DNA of 64,000 bases from Paraburkholderia tropica. GTDB taxonomy: Bacteria > Pseudomonadota > Gammaproteobacteria > Burkholderiales > Burkholderiaceae. The stretch is from the NCBI RefSeq assembly GCF_914484835.1, contig NZ_CAJZAR010000037.1, positions 124,001-188,000 on the forward strand. Reading direction: 5' to 3'. The notes beneath the pieces are model-generated. The model was not told the origin of the DNA. It did no database searches and worked only from the letters and a program-made list of their open reading frames with translations. Below, one piece after another: positions 8,608 through 17,258 of this stretch. The position numbers were made by a program, and so were the translations under genes. Position 1 is the stretch's first letter. Each line of letters begins with the position of its first letter.

Positions 8608-9162
8608 ATGAAAATTGCAATTGTCTACGACAGCGGTTATGGCCACACCGCCAGACAGGCCGAGGCGGTCGCCGACGGCATTCGTCGAGTGGCGGGCGCC
8701 GAGCCGCTGCTGATCAAGGTCGCGGACGGCGAGACGCCGTGGGCTACGCTCGCGGACAGCGACGCGATCATCTTCGGCTCGCCGACGTATAACGGCACGC
8801 TCAGTTCGCGGCTCAAGAAGTTCATGGAGGACAGCACACGCCCGGCGTGGCTGCCGCTCGCGTGGCGCGACAAGATCGCCGCCGGGTTCACGAACTCGGG
8901 CGCGCAAAGCGGCGACAAACTGAACTCACTCATTGCGATGGCGCTGTTCGCCGCGCAGCACGGCATGATCTGGGCGGGCGTCGACATGATGCCCGGCCGT
9001 GGAGCCGACGACATGAACCGTCTGGGCGGCTGGCTCGGCGCCATGGCGCAATCCGACGACGTCGCGCCCGAACTGTCGCCGATTCCGAGCGATCTGCGCA
9101 CCGCCGCGCACCTCGGCGAACGTGTGGCCAAACTGGCCGCGCGGCTCAAGTCGAACGCCTGA
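8608..9162 (+). CDS. Flavodoxin/NAD(P)H-dependent FMN reductase-fold protein
   Basis: 184 residues from the ATG with AGAGG upstream. An in-frame ATG nine codons earlier adds only non-conserved residues. The FMN phosphate loop is YDSGYGHTARQAEAVADGI at residues about 6-24, and the second flavin contact is FGSPTYNGTLSSRLKKFMEDS; this is the WrbA-like/flavodoxin fold. GFTNSGAQSGDKLNSLIAM is also typical. It likely transfers electrons from NAD(P)H to quinones or azo compounds. It is transcribed with the following aldo/keto reductase and divergent from a LysR gene, which suggests an electrophile or quinone stress module. Confidence 0.88.
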   Translation: MKIAIVYDSGYGHTARQAEAVADGIRRVAGAEPLLIKVADGETPWATLADSDAIIFGSPTYNGTLSSRLKKFMEDSTRPAWLPLAWRDKIAAGFTNSGAQSGDKLNSLIAMALFAAQHGMIWAGVDMMPGRGADDMNRLGGWLGAMAQSDDVAPELSPIPSDLRTAAHLGERVAKLAARLKSNA

Positions 9163-9213
9163 GCTCGCCGCGTGCGAGCCCCTCGATGCTCTATCCCCAT
9201 GAAAGGCAATTCG

Positions 9214-10125
9214 ATGCTGATGACCGAGCGTTTTCCCCTCAACGACGACACCGCCATTCCCGCAGTGGGATTCGGCACCTATCTCATCGCGCCAGGGCAG
9301 ACGGCCGACGCCGTGAGCACGGCGATATCCGTCGGCTATCGTCATATCGACACAGCGGCGGTCTACGACAACGAAACGGAAGTGGGACAAGGCGTGCGCG
9401 CGGGTCTTCAGCAACTCGGGCTCGCGCGCGCGGATATGTTTCTCACCACCAAACTCTGGCCCGGCTATCCGGGCTGGGGCGAAAAACCCAAATCCGGTGA
9501 AGAGACGATCGCGGAATGCCGCGCGAGCCTGCACCGGATGGGTGTCGATTATGTCGATTTCTATCTGATCCATTCTCCGCACGGCGGCAGCGCACGCGTC
9601 GAACAGTGGCAGGCACTCGTTGAAATCCAGCGAATGGGGCTTGCGCGCAGCATCGGTGTCAGCAACTTCAATCAAGGCCATCTCGATGAATTGAAATCGC
9701 ATGGACTGCCCGCGCCCGACGCGAACCAGATCGAACTGCATCCCTGGTCGCAAAAACCGGAACTCATCGCCCATATGAAGGAACAAGGCATCGCGGCGAT
9801 TGCCTACAGCAGCCTCGCGCCGATGTCGACATGGCGAACGCAGCCTGGCCAGGAAAGCGGCAAGACGGAAACGATGAAGGCCGAAGCCGGTGTACTGGCG
9901 CAAATGGCGCAGGCCTATGGCGTGACCGAAGCGCAGTTCCTGCTGAAATGGGGCGTTCAGAACGGCTATGCCGTGCTGCCGAAATCGCTCAATGCCGCGC
10001 GTATGCGCCAGAACCTCGATCTCGCGGGATTTTCCATCAGCCATGAAGACATGCAAAAGATCGCGACGATGGACCGGGGCCCCGGAATTGCATGGGCGAG
10101 CGGCGATCCCAGCCTCGCGTCATAG
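9214..10125 (+). CDS. Aldo/keto reductase (AKR)
   Basis: 303 residues from the ATG preceded by AAAGG-N7; other ATGs lie upstream. It is an (alpha/beta)8-barrel NADPH oxidoreductase. The catalytic tetrad is visible: Asp in HIDTAAVYDNE, Tyr in the same segment, Lys in LTTKLW and His in YLIHSPHGG. The remaining pattern (SIGVSNFNQGHL, NQIELHPWSQKPEL, VLPKSLNAARMRQNLDLAGF) is that of DkgA/2,5-diketo-gluconate reductase-like enzymes. It reduces small aldehydes or ketones, perhaps methylglyoxal-type compounds. It follows the flavodoxin-like gene in the same operon. Confidence 0.92.
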   Translation: MLMTERFPLNDDTAIPAVGFGTYLIAPGQTADAVSTAISVGYRHIDTAAVYDNETEVGQGVRAGLQQLGLARADMFLTTKLWPGYPGWGEKPKSGEETIAECRASLHRMGVDYVDFYLIHSPHGGSARVEQWQALVEIQRMGLARSIGVSNFNQGHLDELKSHGLPAPDANQIELHPWSQKPELIAHMKEQGIAAIAYSSLAPMSTWRTQPGQESGKTETMKAEAGVLAQMAQAYGVTEAQFLLKWGVQNGYAVLPKSLNAARMRQNLDLAGFSISHEDMQKIATMDRGPGIAWASGDPSLAS

Positions 10126-10160
10126 CGCATCGGTCAACGTCTTTCATCGCCGGAGCGCTT

Positions 10161-10727
10161 GTGACCGTTGATGCCGCCACGCGCCACCTACTCCTGATCG
10201 ATCTGCAGCGGCCAGGCATCAATATGATCGGCACGGTGTTGCCCGATTCACTTTTGCGCGCGGCTGCCGCGCTGAGAAACGCCGCCCGTTTGCTTGGATG
10301 GCCGATTACTTATACGGTAACCGGCGACCGCGCATCACCTGGAAAGCTCGCGGGTGAATTGGCGAAGCAGGCTCGCGCTCATGAAAAACTCGTTACCCGC
10401 ACGACTACGAGCGCGTTCCTGAATGAATCCATCGTAGGCGAGATCGCCGGGGCGGGATGCAACACCCTCGTGATCGCGGGCGCGCCGCTCGAAGGCAGCG
10501 TTATTCACACAGCACTGGATGCAATCGAACGAGGTTATACGATCGTGGTTCCAGTGGAAGCCGTCGGCAGTGCATCCGCACGGGTGGAGGCCGCGGCGCT
10601 TCGCGAGCTTGAGCGTGCAGGCGCGACCGTCACGTCGCTTCGAACCTTGCTGCTTCGATACGCTCCGGATGACGCGACCACGCTCGGGACTGCCGTTCGC
10701 ACGTGCCTTGCAACAGTGCTCGACTGA
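10161..10727 (+). CDS. Isochorismatase-fold protein lacking the catalytic cysteine
   Basis: 188 residues from a GTG with GGAG 5 bases upstream. A longer ATG start would overlap the aldo/keto reductase. The fold is that of cysteine hydrolases (isochorismatase/nicotinamidase): HLLLIDLQ holds the Asp (D14), HEKLVTRTTTSAF holds the Lys, and VIAGAPLEGSVIHTALDAIERGY is the helix that normally carries 'TEVCV...TA.DA'. Here the Cys position reads Ser (LEGSV). It is therefore a divergent or non-hydrolytic member, perhaps binding a ligand only. It is not clearly in an operon, starting 35 bases after the aldo/keto reductase. Confidence 0.75.
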   Translation: MTVDAATRHLLLIDLQRPGINMIGTVLPDSLLRAAAALRNAARLLGWPITYTVTGDRASPGKLAGELAKQARAHEKLVTRTTTSAFLNESIVGEIAGAGCNTLVIAGAPLEGSVIHTALDAIERGYTIVVPVEAVGSASARVEAAALRELERAGATVTSLRTLLLRYAPDDATTLGTAVRTCLATVLD

Positions 10728-10875
10728 TCAAGCCACGCACTAACGCACGCTTGCTCATTCACGATGGCCTGTACTCCATATGACATCGAGAATTGCCATC
10801 GTCTGACACGCCGCGCGCACAACGCTTTCACTTACTTCGCGCTTCTGTACACGGTACCGGGCCGTGACGCCAATG

Positions 10876-11589
10876 CTAGTCAACGCGGAGCAAGCGCCCC
10901 GATTGCGGGCACACGCCGGCGGGTGAGCCGTTGGACCAGAGTTGCTCTTTATCGAGTTGCAGCGACGTCTCGGGAGCAATATCGAAATCGACCTTCAGCG
11001 CGCTTGCAATATCGGCGTCTTCGATCGGAAGTTCCCACGTCAGGAAAATCTGGACGAAGTCCTGGTCCGGGGCGAAGTCGTCCGCAGAAAAACTGTCGCT
11101 GCCGCGCCGAATGACGCCGTGGGGCTGAACCGGATCGAAAATCACGGCTGTTCCCCGCTTGAGGGGGATGCGTTGGCCCGTCAAGGGAAAGTGCACGTCC
11201 AGACCCTTGTCTTCACTCAGGAAGAGATTGCAGAAAGCGTTACCGCCGTACTGTTCGCCATCGTGGTGATACCTCGCGCCACGACATCCCATCAGCGCCA
11301 TGTCGCTATCGGCAAGCACCGCGGGCAGTCCCAGGGCGACGGTCCACTCGGACATCGCCTGCACGCAGCGCCTGTAATCCGGCCAGCGCATTTGCGTGCG
11401 CGCCAGAGGCATCACCTCGACATCCCCAGGTTCCAGAGCGAGCCGCACCGCTATCTCTCTTTGCCAATCCGCGCGCACGGCTGCAGAAGGCGTCGGCAGA
11501 TCGAGCGTTTCGGATAAAACGATGTCGCTTACGCCGCGACTGCGGATGGCGTCGCCGCTCCAGAAAAAGGAGGTCAGGGTATTTCGCAT
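10876..11589 (-). CDS. Unrecognised protein with a 2OG-Fe(II) oxygenase-like core
   Basis: 237 residues, not confidently assigned. The middle reads YHHDGEQYGGNAFCNLFLSE (H108-x-D110), then RIPLKRGTAVIFDPVQPHGVIRR (H157, R161 or R162). Spacing and context match the HxD...H iron triad and trailing Arg of double-stranded beta-helix 2-oxoglutarate oxygenases. The N-terminal third is not recognisable. The ribosome site is weak. It ends near a convergent isochorismatase-like gene, and its 5' side faces the aceA control region. It could be a small-molecule or protein hydroxylase. Confidence that it is a real gene is good; confidence in the fold is moderate. Confidence 0.7.
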   Translation of the reverse strand: MRNTLTSFFWSGDAIRSRGVSDIVLSETLDLPTPSAAVRADWQREIAVRLALEPGDVEVMPLARTQMRWPDYRRCVQAMSEWTVALGLPAVLADSDMALMGCRGARYHHDGEQYGGNAFCNLFLSEDKGLDVHFPLTGQRIPLKRGTAVIFDPVQPHGVIRRGSDSFSADDFAPDQDFVQIFLTWELPIEDADIASALKVDFDIAPETSLQLDKEQLWSNGSPAGVCPQSGRLLRVD

Positions 11590-11908
11590 TCAATTCTGTC
11601 GATGGGAACTCGTCGACGCATTGTAACGATTCACCCTGGCCAACCCGGCAGAGATCGGGCCGACATCGGAACTCCGGCAGGCGCCCCGCCGCATCGCTAA
11701 ACGTCGACAGCTGCATCGCCGGGTGCGTCCACAAGATGGCCGCCCACTTTGCAAAGGCCGATGAGTTGGTCCGCGATTTTTGCACCGCATCCCCGCGGAT
11801 CTGCCACCGGTGCGGTGATTGCCACAAATCAACGCTGGCAGTCACGCGCTTCTCAGGCACCCACTCCAGCAGCCGAAAGCACATTTCACATTACGGAATT
11901 TGCGCCAT

Positions 11909-11963
11909 TTTTTTGCGATGCCGTCATTTTGCCCGCTGAAAACCTGTTTTGCATCGCAAAAAA
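11909..11963. promoter_or_regulatory. 13-bp inverted repeat upstream of aceA
   Basis: TTTTTTGCGATGC at 11909-11921 and its exact reverse complement at 11951-11963 are separated by 29 bases. The right arm is part of the palindrome TTTGC-ATC-GCAAA (11948-11960). TTTGC/GCAAA motifs are bound by RamB-type glyoxylate-shunt regulators in other bacteria. That family link is an inference here, since no such regulator is in the window. Confidence 0.55.
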
Positions 11964-12007
11964 TGCAACGTATCTCTTTGAAAAATAACAATTAATTATG
12001 TCTTATG

Positions 12008-12019
12008 TCTTATATAAGA
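12008..12019. promoter_or_regulatory. TCTTATATAAGA palindrome before aceA
   Basis: A perfect 12-bp palindrome in an AT-rich stretch 83 bases upstream of the aceA start codon. It is preceded by a partial direct repeat (TCTTATG at 12001). The position fits an operator near the promoter, typical of GntR-type sites, but the regulator is unknown. Confidence 0.5.
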
Positions 12020-12101
12020 GTTGGCGCCGTGGCGTTACCATTTAGTCATGCAGTCCACGGGACTACCCCGGTTACCCACGCTTCCCTCTCAGGAGATACT
12101 C

Positions 12102-13682
12102 ATGGCCCAATATCAAGACGACATCCAGGCAATCGCCGGGTTGAAAGAGCAACAAGGCAGCGCCTGGAACGCGATCAATCCCGAATACGCCGCACGCATG
12201 CGCGCGCAGAACAAGTTCAAGACGGGCCTGGACATCGCGAAGTACACCGCGAAGATCATGCGCGCCGACATGGCCGCCTACGATGCCGACCCGGCGAAAT
12301 ACACGCAGTCGCTGGGCTGCTGGCACGGCTTCATCGGCCAGCAGAAGATGATCTCCATCAAGAAGCATTTCAATAGCACCGAGCGCCGCTACCTGTACCT
12401 GTCGGGCTGGATGGTGGCCGCGCTGCGCTCCGAGTTCGGTCCGCTGCCCGACCAGTCGATGCATGAAAAAACCTCCGTCAGCGCGCTGATCCGCGAGCTG
12501 TACACCTTCCTGCGCCAGGCCGACGCCCGTGAACTGGGCGGTCTGTTCCGCGAACTCGACGCAGCCCAGGGTCCGGCCAAGGCCGCCATCCAGGCAAAGA
12601 TCGACAACCACGTCACGCACGTCGTGCCGATCATCGCCGACATCGACGCGGGTTTCGGCAACGCTGAAGCCACCTACCTGCTGGCCAAGCAGTTCATCGA
12701 AGCGGGCGCGTGCTGCATCCAGATCGAAAACCAGGTGTCCGACGAAAAGCAGTGCGGCCACCAGGACGGCAAGGTCACCGTGCCGCACGAGGACTTCCTC
12801 GCGAAGATCCGCGCGATCCGCTACGCCTTCCTCGAACTGGGCGTGGACGACGGCATCATCGTGGCGCGTACCGACTCGCTGGGCGCGGGCCTGACCAAGC
12901 AGATCGCCGTGACCAACGCGCCGGGCGACCTGGGCGACCAGTACAACTCGTTCCTGGATTGCGAGGAGCTCTCGGCCGACGCGCTCGGCAACGGTGACGT
13001 CATCATCAAGCGCGACGGCAAGCTGCTGCGCCCCAAGCGCCTGCCGAGCAACCTGTTCCAGTTCCGCGCCGGCACGGGCGAAGCGCGCTGCGTGCTGGAT
13101 TGCGTCACCGCGCTGCAAAACGGCGCGGACCTGCTGTGGATCGAAACCGAAAAGCCGCATATCGCGCAGATCGGCGGCATGGTCAGCGAGATTCGCAAAG
13201 TCGTCCCGAACGCCAAGCTGGTGTACAACAACAGCCCGTCGTTCAACTGGACGCTGAACTTCCGTCAGCAGGCCTACGACGCGATGAAGGCAGCGGGCAA
13301 GGACGTTTCGTCCTACGACCGCGCGCAATTGATGAGCGTGGAATACGACCCGAGCGAACTGGCGCAGATCGCGGACGAAAAGATCCGCACCTTCCAGGCC
13401 GACGCGTCGCGCGAAGCCGGGATCTTCCACCACCTCATCACGCTGCCGACGTACCACACGGCCGCACTGTCGACCGACAATCTCGCGAAGGAATACTTCG
13501 GCGACCAGGGCATGCTGGGTTATGTGGCGGGCGTGCAGCGTAAGGAAATCCGTCAAGGCATCGCGTGCGTCAAGCACCAGAACATGTCCGGCTCGGATAT
13601 CGGCGACGATCACAAGGAATACTTCAGCGGCGAAGCGGCCCTGAAGGCGGCGGGCAAGGACAACACGATGAACCAGTTCTGA
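12102..13682 (+). CDS. aceA: Isocitrate lyase (long form)
   Basis: 526 residues from the ATG with AGGAG 6 bases upstream. It cleaves isocitrate to glyoxylate and succinate, the first glyoxylate-shunt step for growth on acetate and fatty acids. The active-site motif KQCGH contains C218 and H220, followed by QDGKVTVPHEDFL. IADIDAGFGNAEATYLLAKQ carries Mg2+ ligands and YNNSPSFNWTLNF closes the site. The length and the insertion after IVARTDSLGAGL place it in the long (about 530-residue) class found in Pseudomonas and Burkholderia, not the 430-residue E. coli class. It is monocistronic, with inverted repeats upstream and a strong terminator directly downstream. Malate synthase is not in the window. 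Confidence 0.96.
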   Translation: MAQYQDDIQAIAGLKEQQGSAWNAINPEYAARMRAQNKFKTGLDIAKYTAKIMRADMAAYDADPAKYTQSLGCWHGFIGQQKMISIKKHFNSTERRYLYLSGWMVAALRSEFGPLPDQSMHEKTSVSALIRELYTFLRQADARELGGLFRELDAAQGPAKAAIQAKIDNHVTHVVPIIADIDAGFGNAEATYLLAKQFIEAGACCIQIENQVSDEKQCGHQDGKVTVPHEDFLAKIRAIRYAFLELGVDDGIIVARTDSLGAGLTKQIAVTNAPGDLGDQYNSFLDCEELSADALGNGDVIIKRDGKLLRPKRLPSNLFQFRAGTGEARCVLDCVTALQNGADLLWIETEKPHIAQIGGMVSEIRKVVPNAKLVYNNSPSFNWTLNFRQQAYDAMKAAGKDVSSYDRAQLMSVEYDPSELAQIADEKIRTFQADASREAGIFHHLITLPTYHTAALSTDNLAKEYFGDQGMLGYVAGVQRKEIRQGIACVKHQNMSGSDIGDDHKEYFSGEAALKAAGKDNTMNQF

Positions 13683-13701
13683 TCGCCGTTGCGACTCAGG
13701 C

Positions 13702-13735
13702 AAAACGCCAACCCAGCCGGGTTGGCGTTTTTTTT
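13702..13735 (+). terminator. Rho-independent terminator of aceA
   Basis: The stem AACGCCAACCC/GGGTTGGCGTT (11 perfect pairs) with an AGCC loop is followed by a run of eight T, 20 bases after the aceA stop. It is the clearest terminator in the window. It also faces the end of the convergent LysR gene. Confidence 0.93.
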
Positions 13736-13775
13736 GCTATCGGACGGCGGCTTCTTTCCTGGGCGCCGCTGACGA

Positions 13776-14666
13776 CTAGGCGAACGACGCTGTCCGCATC
13801 AATTCCGACTTCAGCCACAGCGCGATCGTCCCTGGCGTGGATTCCGCCTTCCAGAGCAGATCGAGACCCACCGTCCATTCGGTGAATGGGTAGGCCTCGA
13901 GCTTCAACTCCACCAGTTCCCCAGCCGCCAGTTCTTTTTCGATGGACCATCGCGGCACGCTGGTCCAGCCGACGCCGTCTTTCAACAGATCGACGAGCAT
14001 CGCGTGACTCTGCACGGTCCATGTTCTCGGCGACTTCAAGTACTCGGCGGTGAGCAGATGCATGTTCTGCCCCGCCAGCAACAGGTGAAGCTGATCCGAC
14101 AATTGAGCGAAGCGCACGTTCTCATACCGGGCAAGCGGATGATCGCGATGCGCGACATTCACGAACGTCACCTGTCCCAAGCGGCAAAATCCGATCCCCG
14201 CAGGATATTGCGCGCGCGCACAACCCAGCCCAAGCGAAACACGCTCTTTCAGCACCATTTCGAGGAGATCGTCATCGGAAGGCTGGCGAACGTCGACCTG
14301 TACGGCGGGAAACCGCTCAGGCAAACGCTTCAGCACGGGCACCAGCGCCGCGCGCGGAAACGCGTCTTCGACGCCAATCGCAATCCGCGCCTCCTGCTTG
14401 CTCGTGAGCGCACTCGCGCGCTCACGCAACCCATCGCAACGCGAAAGCACGGCTTCGGCCTCGGACAACAAGGCCTCGCCTTCGGGCGTGAGCACGGGGT
14501 AACGGCCGCGACGGTCAAACAGCGTCACGCCGAGATCGATCTCGAGTTCCCCGATCGCGGTGCTCACTGCGGACTGCGCTTTGCCGAGGCGGCGCGCCGT
14601 CGCCGAGAAAGACGGCTCACGCGTCGCCGTCACGAAGACCTCCAGCTGATCGAGCGAGAATTGCAT
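13776..14666 (-). CDS. LysR-family transcriptional regulator
   Basis: 296 residues. The N-terminal winged helix is MQFSLDQLEVFVTATREPSFSATARRLGKAQSAVSTAIGELE, with the effector domain from about residue 90 (ARIAIGVEDAFPRAALVPVL). GGAG precedes the ATG by about nine bases. It is divergent from the aminohydrolase gene at 14777 across 110 bases and is its likely regulator. Effector unknown. Confidence 0.9.
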   Translation of the reverse strand: MQFSLDQLEVFVTATREPSFSATARRLGKAQSAVSTAIGELEIDLGVTLFDRRGRYPVLTPEGEALLSEAEAVLSRCDGLRERASALTSKQEARIAIGVEDAFPRAALVPVLKRLPERFPAVQVDVRQPSDDDLLEMVLKERVSLGLGCARAQYPAGIGFCRLGQVTFVNVAHRDHPLARYENVRFAQLSDQLHLLLAGQNMHLLTAEYLKSPRTWTVQSHAMLVDLLKDGVGWTSVPRWSIEKELAAGELVELKLEAYPFTEWTVGLDLLWKAESTPGTIALWLKSELMRTASFA

Positions 14667-14776
14667 CGGACCTATCTCCGTTTCTGATAGATCCCATTTT
14701 TACACAAGCGTTTTGCCTGTCGAAAATACGCAAACAGCGTCTGAAACGCCGTACTTTCCACACGACAGGTTCCCTC

Positions 14777-16144
14777 ATGCATGCCTTGATACTTCACGCC
14801 GACCATCTTCTGACGATGGACGCCGACAACACGATCGTATCCGACGCCACCGTCCTGATCGGCGACGACGGAAGCATTTCGGCAGTGGGCAAAGCCGCCG
14901 ATCTCCTCGTTCAGCACCCGACTATTCCGGTCAAGCGACTCAAGGATCGGCTGCTGATGCCGGGGCTGATCAATACGCATGCACACTCCGGGCTGTTGCG
15001 CGGCACGGCGGAAGGTCTGCCCGTGTGGGACTGGCTACAGCAATATATCGATCCGATGCATCGCGTCGTTAATGCACACGAAGCCCGAATCGCCTCGCAG
15101 CTTTGCTACGCCGAAGCCCTGCTGTCCGGCACCACGACCATCGTGGACATGTGGCGCTTCATGCACGGCAGCGCCCAGGCCGCGAGCGATCTCGGCATTC
15201 GCGCCGTGCTCGTGCCCTACGTGGCGGAACATCCCGAGCACAACTATTTCGAAACGCTCGACGCCAACGAGGCCTTGATTCAGGAGTGGCACGGCGGCGC
15301 AAACGGACGCATCAACGTCTGGGTCGGGCTCGAACACATGTTTTATGCGACGCCGAGCGCGTGGACGCGCGCCATCGACATCAGCCAGCGTTATCGCGTC
15401 GGCTTTCATACGCACAGTAACGAAAGCCGCTTCGATGTCGAAGAAACGCAACGTCGATATGGCGTGCGCCCGATCCAGGCACTGGAACGATTCGGACTCC
15501 TCGACGCGCCGCACGTACTGCTGGCGCACGGTGTGTGGCTTTCCGACGAGGAAATCGATATTCTCGCGCGTCGCGGCATTGGCGTGGCGCACAATCCGGT
15601 CAGCAATATGAAACTGGCCAGCGGCGCCGCGCCGGTCGAAGCGCTGCTCGCGGCCGGTGTTCCCGTCGGGCTCGGCACGGACGGCGAGAAGGAGAACAAC
15701 AACCTCGATATGTTCGAGGAGATGAAAACGGCTTCGCTGCTCGCCAAGCTATCGATGCTCGATGCGTCGGCGCTCGGTGCCTGGCCGGTGTGCCGGATGG
15801 CGACGATCGGCGGCGCGCGTGCGCTCGGGCTCGATGCGCAGATCGGCTCGATCGAAGCGGGCAAGCAGGCCGACCTGATCGCCGTGCGCACCGACACGCC
15901 GCGCATGACACCGCTGCTCGGCGGCGCCGATGGCAATCTTCACCACAACCTCGTCCACGCCGTGCAAGGAGGCGATGTGACCATGACGATGGTGGCGGGT
16001 CGCATCGTGGTGGACGATGGCCGCCTCTGCACGGGCGATTTGCCGTCGCTCATCGACGAAGTCAACCGGGCGGTGCCGGATCTCTTCCGCCGCAGGGCGC
16101 AATGGCTGCGCGAACACGGCACGGTCGATGCCCTGCGCGCCTAA
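14777..16144 (+). CDS. Metal-dependent aminohydrolase (TrzA/AtzA/SsnA type)
   Basis: 455 residues. This is a TIM-barrel amidohydrolase that deaminates or dechlorinates N-heterocycles. Relatives are S-adenosylhomocysteine/methylthioadenosine deaminase, guanine deaminase and s-triazine hydrolases. The N-terminal beta-sandwich is followed by NTHAHSGLLRG (HxH metal pair), GFHTHSNES (third His), LAHGVWLSDEE (fourth His region) and VGLGTDGEKENNNLDMFEEM (metal Asp). The C-terminal composite-domain strand is GSIEAGKQADLIAV. It is controlled by the divergent LysR gene at 13776. A Rieske N- or O-demethylase-like gene lies beyond the next regulator, but a shared pathway is only a guess. Confidence 0.9.
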   Translation: MHALILHADHLLTMDADNTIVSDATVLIGDDGSISAVGKAADLLVQHPTIPVKRLKDRLLMPGLINTHAHSGLLRGTAEGLPVWDWLQQYIDPMHRVVNAHEARIASQLCYAEALLSGTTTIVDMWRFMHGSAQAASDLGIRAVLVPYVAEHPEHNYFETLDANEALIQEWHGGANGRINVWVGLEHMFYATPSAWTRAIDISQRYRVGFHTHSNESRFDVEETQRRYGVRPIQALERFGLLDAPHVLLAHGVWLSDEEIDILARRGIGVAHNPVSNMKLASGAAPVEALLAAGVPVGLGTDGEKENNNLDMFEEMKTASLLAKLSMLDASALGAWPVCRMATIGGARALGLDAQIGSIEAGKQADLIAVRTDTPRMTPLLGGADGNLHHNLVHAVQGGDVTMTMVAGRIVVDDGRLCTGDLPSLIDEVNRAVPDLFRRRAQWLREHGTVDALRA

Positions 16145-16187
16145 ACGTTGACACCCACGCGAAAGCGCCGCGCGCGCGACGCCTGCA

Positions 16188-17141
16188 TTATTTTCGTTTG
16201 CGCGCGGGCGCAGCCGATTCACTCGCGACCGAAGCCGTTTCGCCGAGTTTCTCCATCGCCGCGATCACCTGCTGCATGACCATTTGCGCGGCGCGCGAAA
16301 GCTGACGCCGCCGTGCAACGCACAGCGCAAGCGCCAACGGCCGGACCTTTCGCCCGCGCAACGGCACGAATGCCAGCGCGCCGCTCTCGACGTCGCTGGC
16401 CACATCCAGCAGGCTCAACACGCCGATCCCGGCGCCGCCGCGAATCAGCGAACGCATCATGCGGATGCTGTTGCACGATACGCTCTCGCTCCCTTCCGCC
16501 TGATGACTCGCATAGAGCACGCGCGTGCGCTCGTGCACGATCAGCGGCGCGGCGGGCACGAGCTGCCGATAGTCGAGCAGGCTGCCGAACGTCACGTCGC
16601 GGCTCGCGCTCAGCGGATGACCGGGCGGCACCACCGCGCCCAGCGGCACGTCGACCAGCGCGCGAATCTCCAGCCCGCCATGCTCGGTCGGATCGAGCAT
16701 CAGCCCGAAATCCACTTCCGATGCGGCCACCAGGTCCGCCACGCGCCGGTTCTCCACCACCTGCAAATCGAACGAGAGTTGCGGATACGCGGCACCGACC
16801 TGCGCGACCGTATTCGCCACGAGGCCGTCGCTGAGCGCGTCGATCACGGCGATGCTCACATGCCCGCGCCGCAACCCCTGCAACTCGTCGAAACGCTCGA
16901 CGGTGCGGCGGTACTCCTTGCGCCAGCGCCGCAGATCGTCGAGCAGCAGTTCGCCCGCCGCCGTGAGCTTGAGCCCGGACGGCAGACGTTCGAACAATTC
17001 CGTTTCGAGTTCGCGCTCGGCCAGCAGGATCTGCCGGTCGATCGCCGAGGCGGAGACGTGCAGTTCCTCCGCGGCCTTGCGCAGACTGCCCGACTGGGCG
17101 ACTTCAACGAAGTAACGGGCGAACCGCGAGAATGGCAGCAT
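16188..17141 (-). CDS. LysR-family transcriptional regulator of the Rieske oxygenase genes
   Basis: 317 residues from MLPFSRFARYFVEVAQSGSLRKAAEELHVSASAIDRQI; 19 upstream in-frame codons are not conserved-looking and were dropped. The winged helix is followed by an effector domain (RGHVSIAVIDALSDGLVANTV). The 117-bp region to the divergent Rieske oxygenase gene contains ATTGC-N5-GCAAT, a LysR-like inverted site. The C-terminal tail is Lys/Arg-rich (PARKRK). Confidence 0.9.
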   Translation of the reverse strand: MLPFSRFARYFVEVAQSGSLRKAAEELHVSASAIDRQILLAERELETELFERLPSGLKLTAAGELLLDDLRRWRKEYRRTVERFDELQGLRRGHVSIAVIDALSDGLVANTVAQVGAAYPQLSFDLQVVENRRVADLVAASEVDFGLMLDPTEHGGLEIRALVDVPLGAVVPPGHPLSASRDVTFGSLLDYRQLVPAAPLIVHERTRVLYASHQAEGSESVSCNSIRMMRSLIRGGAGIGVLSLLDVASDVESGALAFVPLRGRKVRPLALALCVARRRQLSRAAQMVMQQVIAAMEKLGETASVASESAAPARKRK

Positions 17142-17191
17142 GGTCGAGGTGTACGAATTTTTGCAACAGGTTCCTGAATTATCTCTGATGG

Positions 17192-17206
17192 ATTGCAATG
17201 GGCAAT
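17192..17206. promoter_or_regulatory. ATTGC-N5-GCAAT site between LysR and Rieske oxygenase genes
   Basis: A perfect 15-bp inverted repeat in the divergent region, matching the size and T...A spacing of LysR binding boxes. It lies 53 bases upstream of the oxygenase start. Confidence 0.45.
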
Positions 17207-17258
17207 ATTCTTAAAGTGGGACTCAACGAAACCCGCCAGACAACGAGCCCCCACCCTC

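Larger units (their letters stand above)
11590..12101. other. Control region between the 2OG-like gene and aceA
   Basis: About 510 bases without a supported gene. The last 200 bases are markedly AT-rich for this genome and hold the inverted repeats listed at 11909-11963 and 12008-12019. The first 300 bases show no feature I can support. Confidence 0.5.

Noticed and set aside
11306..11884. Minus-strand frame between the 2OG-like gene and aceA
   Set aside because: It overlaps the 2OG-like gene in another frame and shows no motif. The aceA upstream region is better explained as control DNA.
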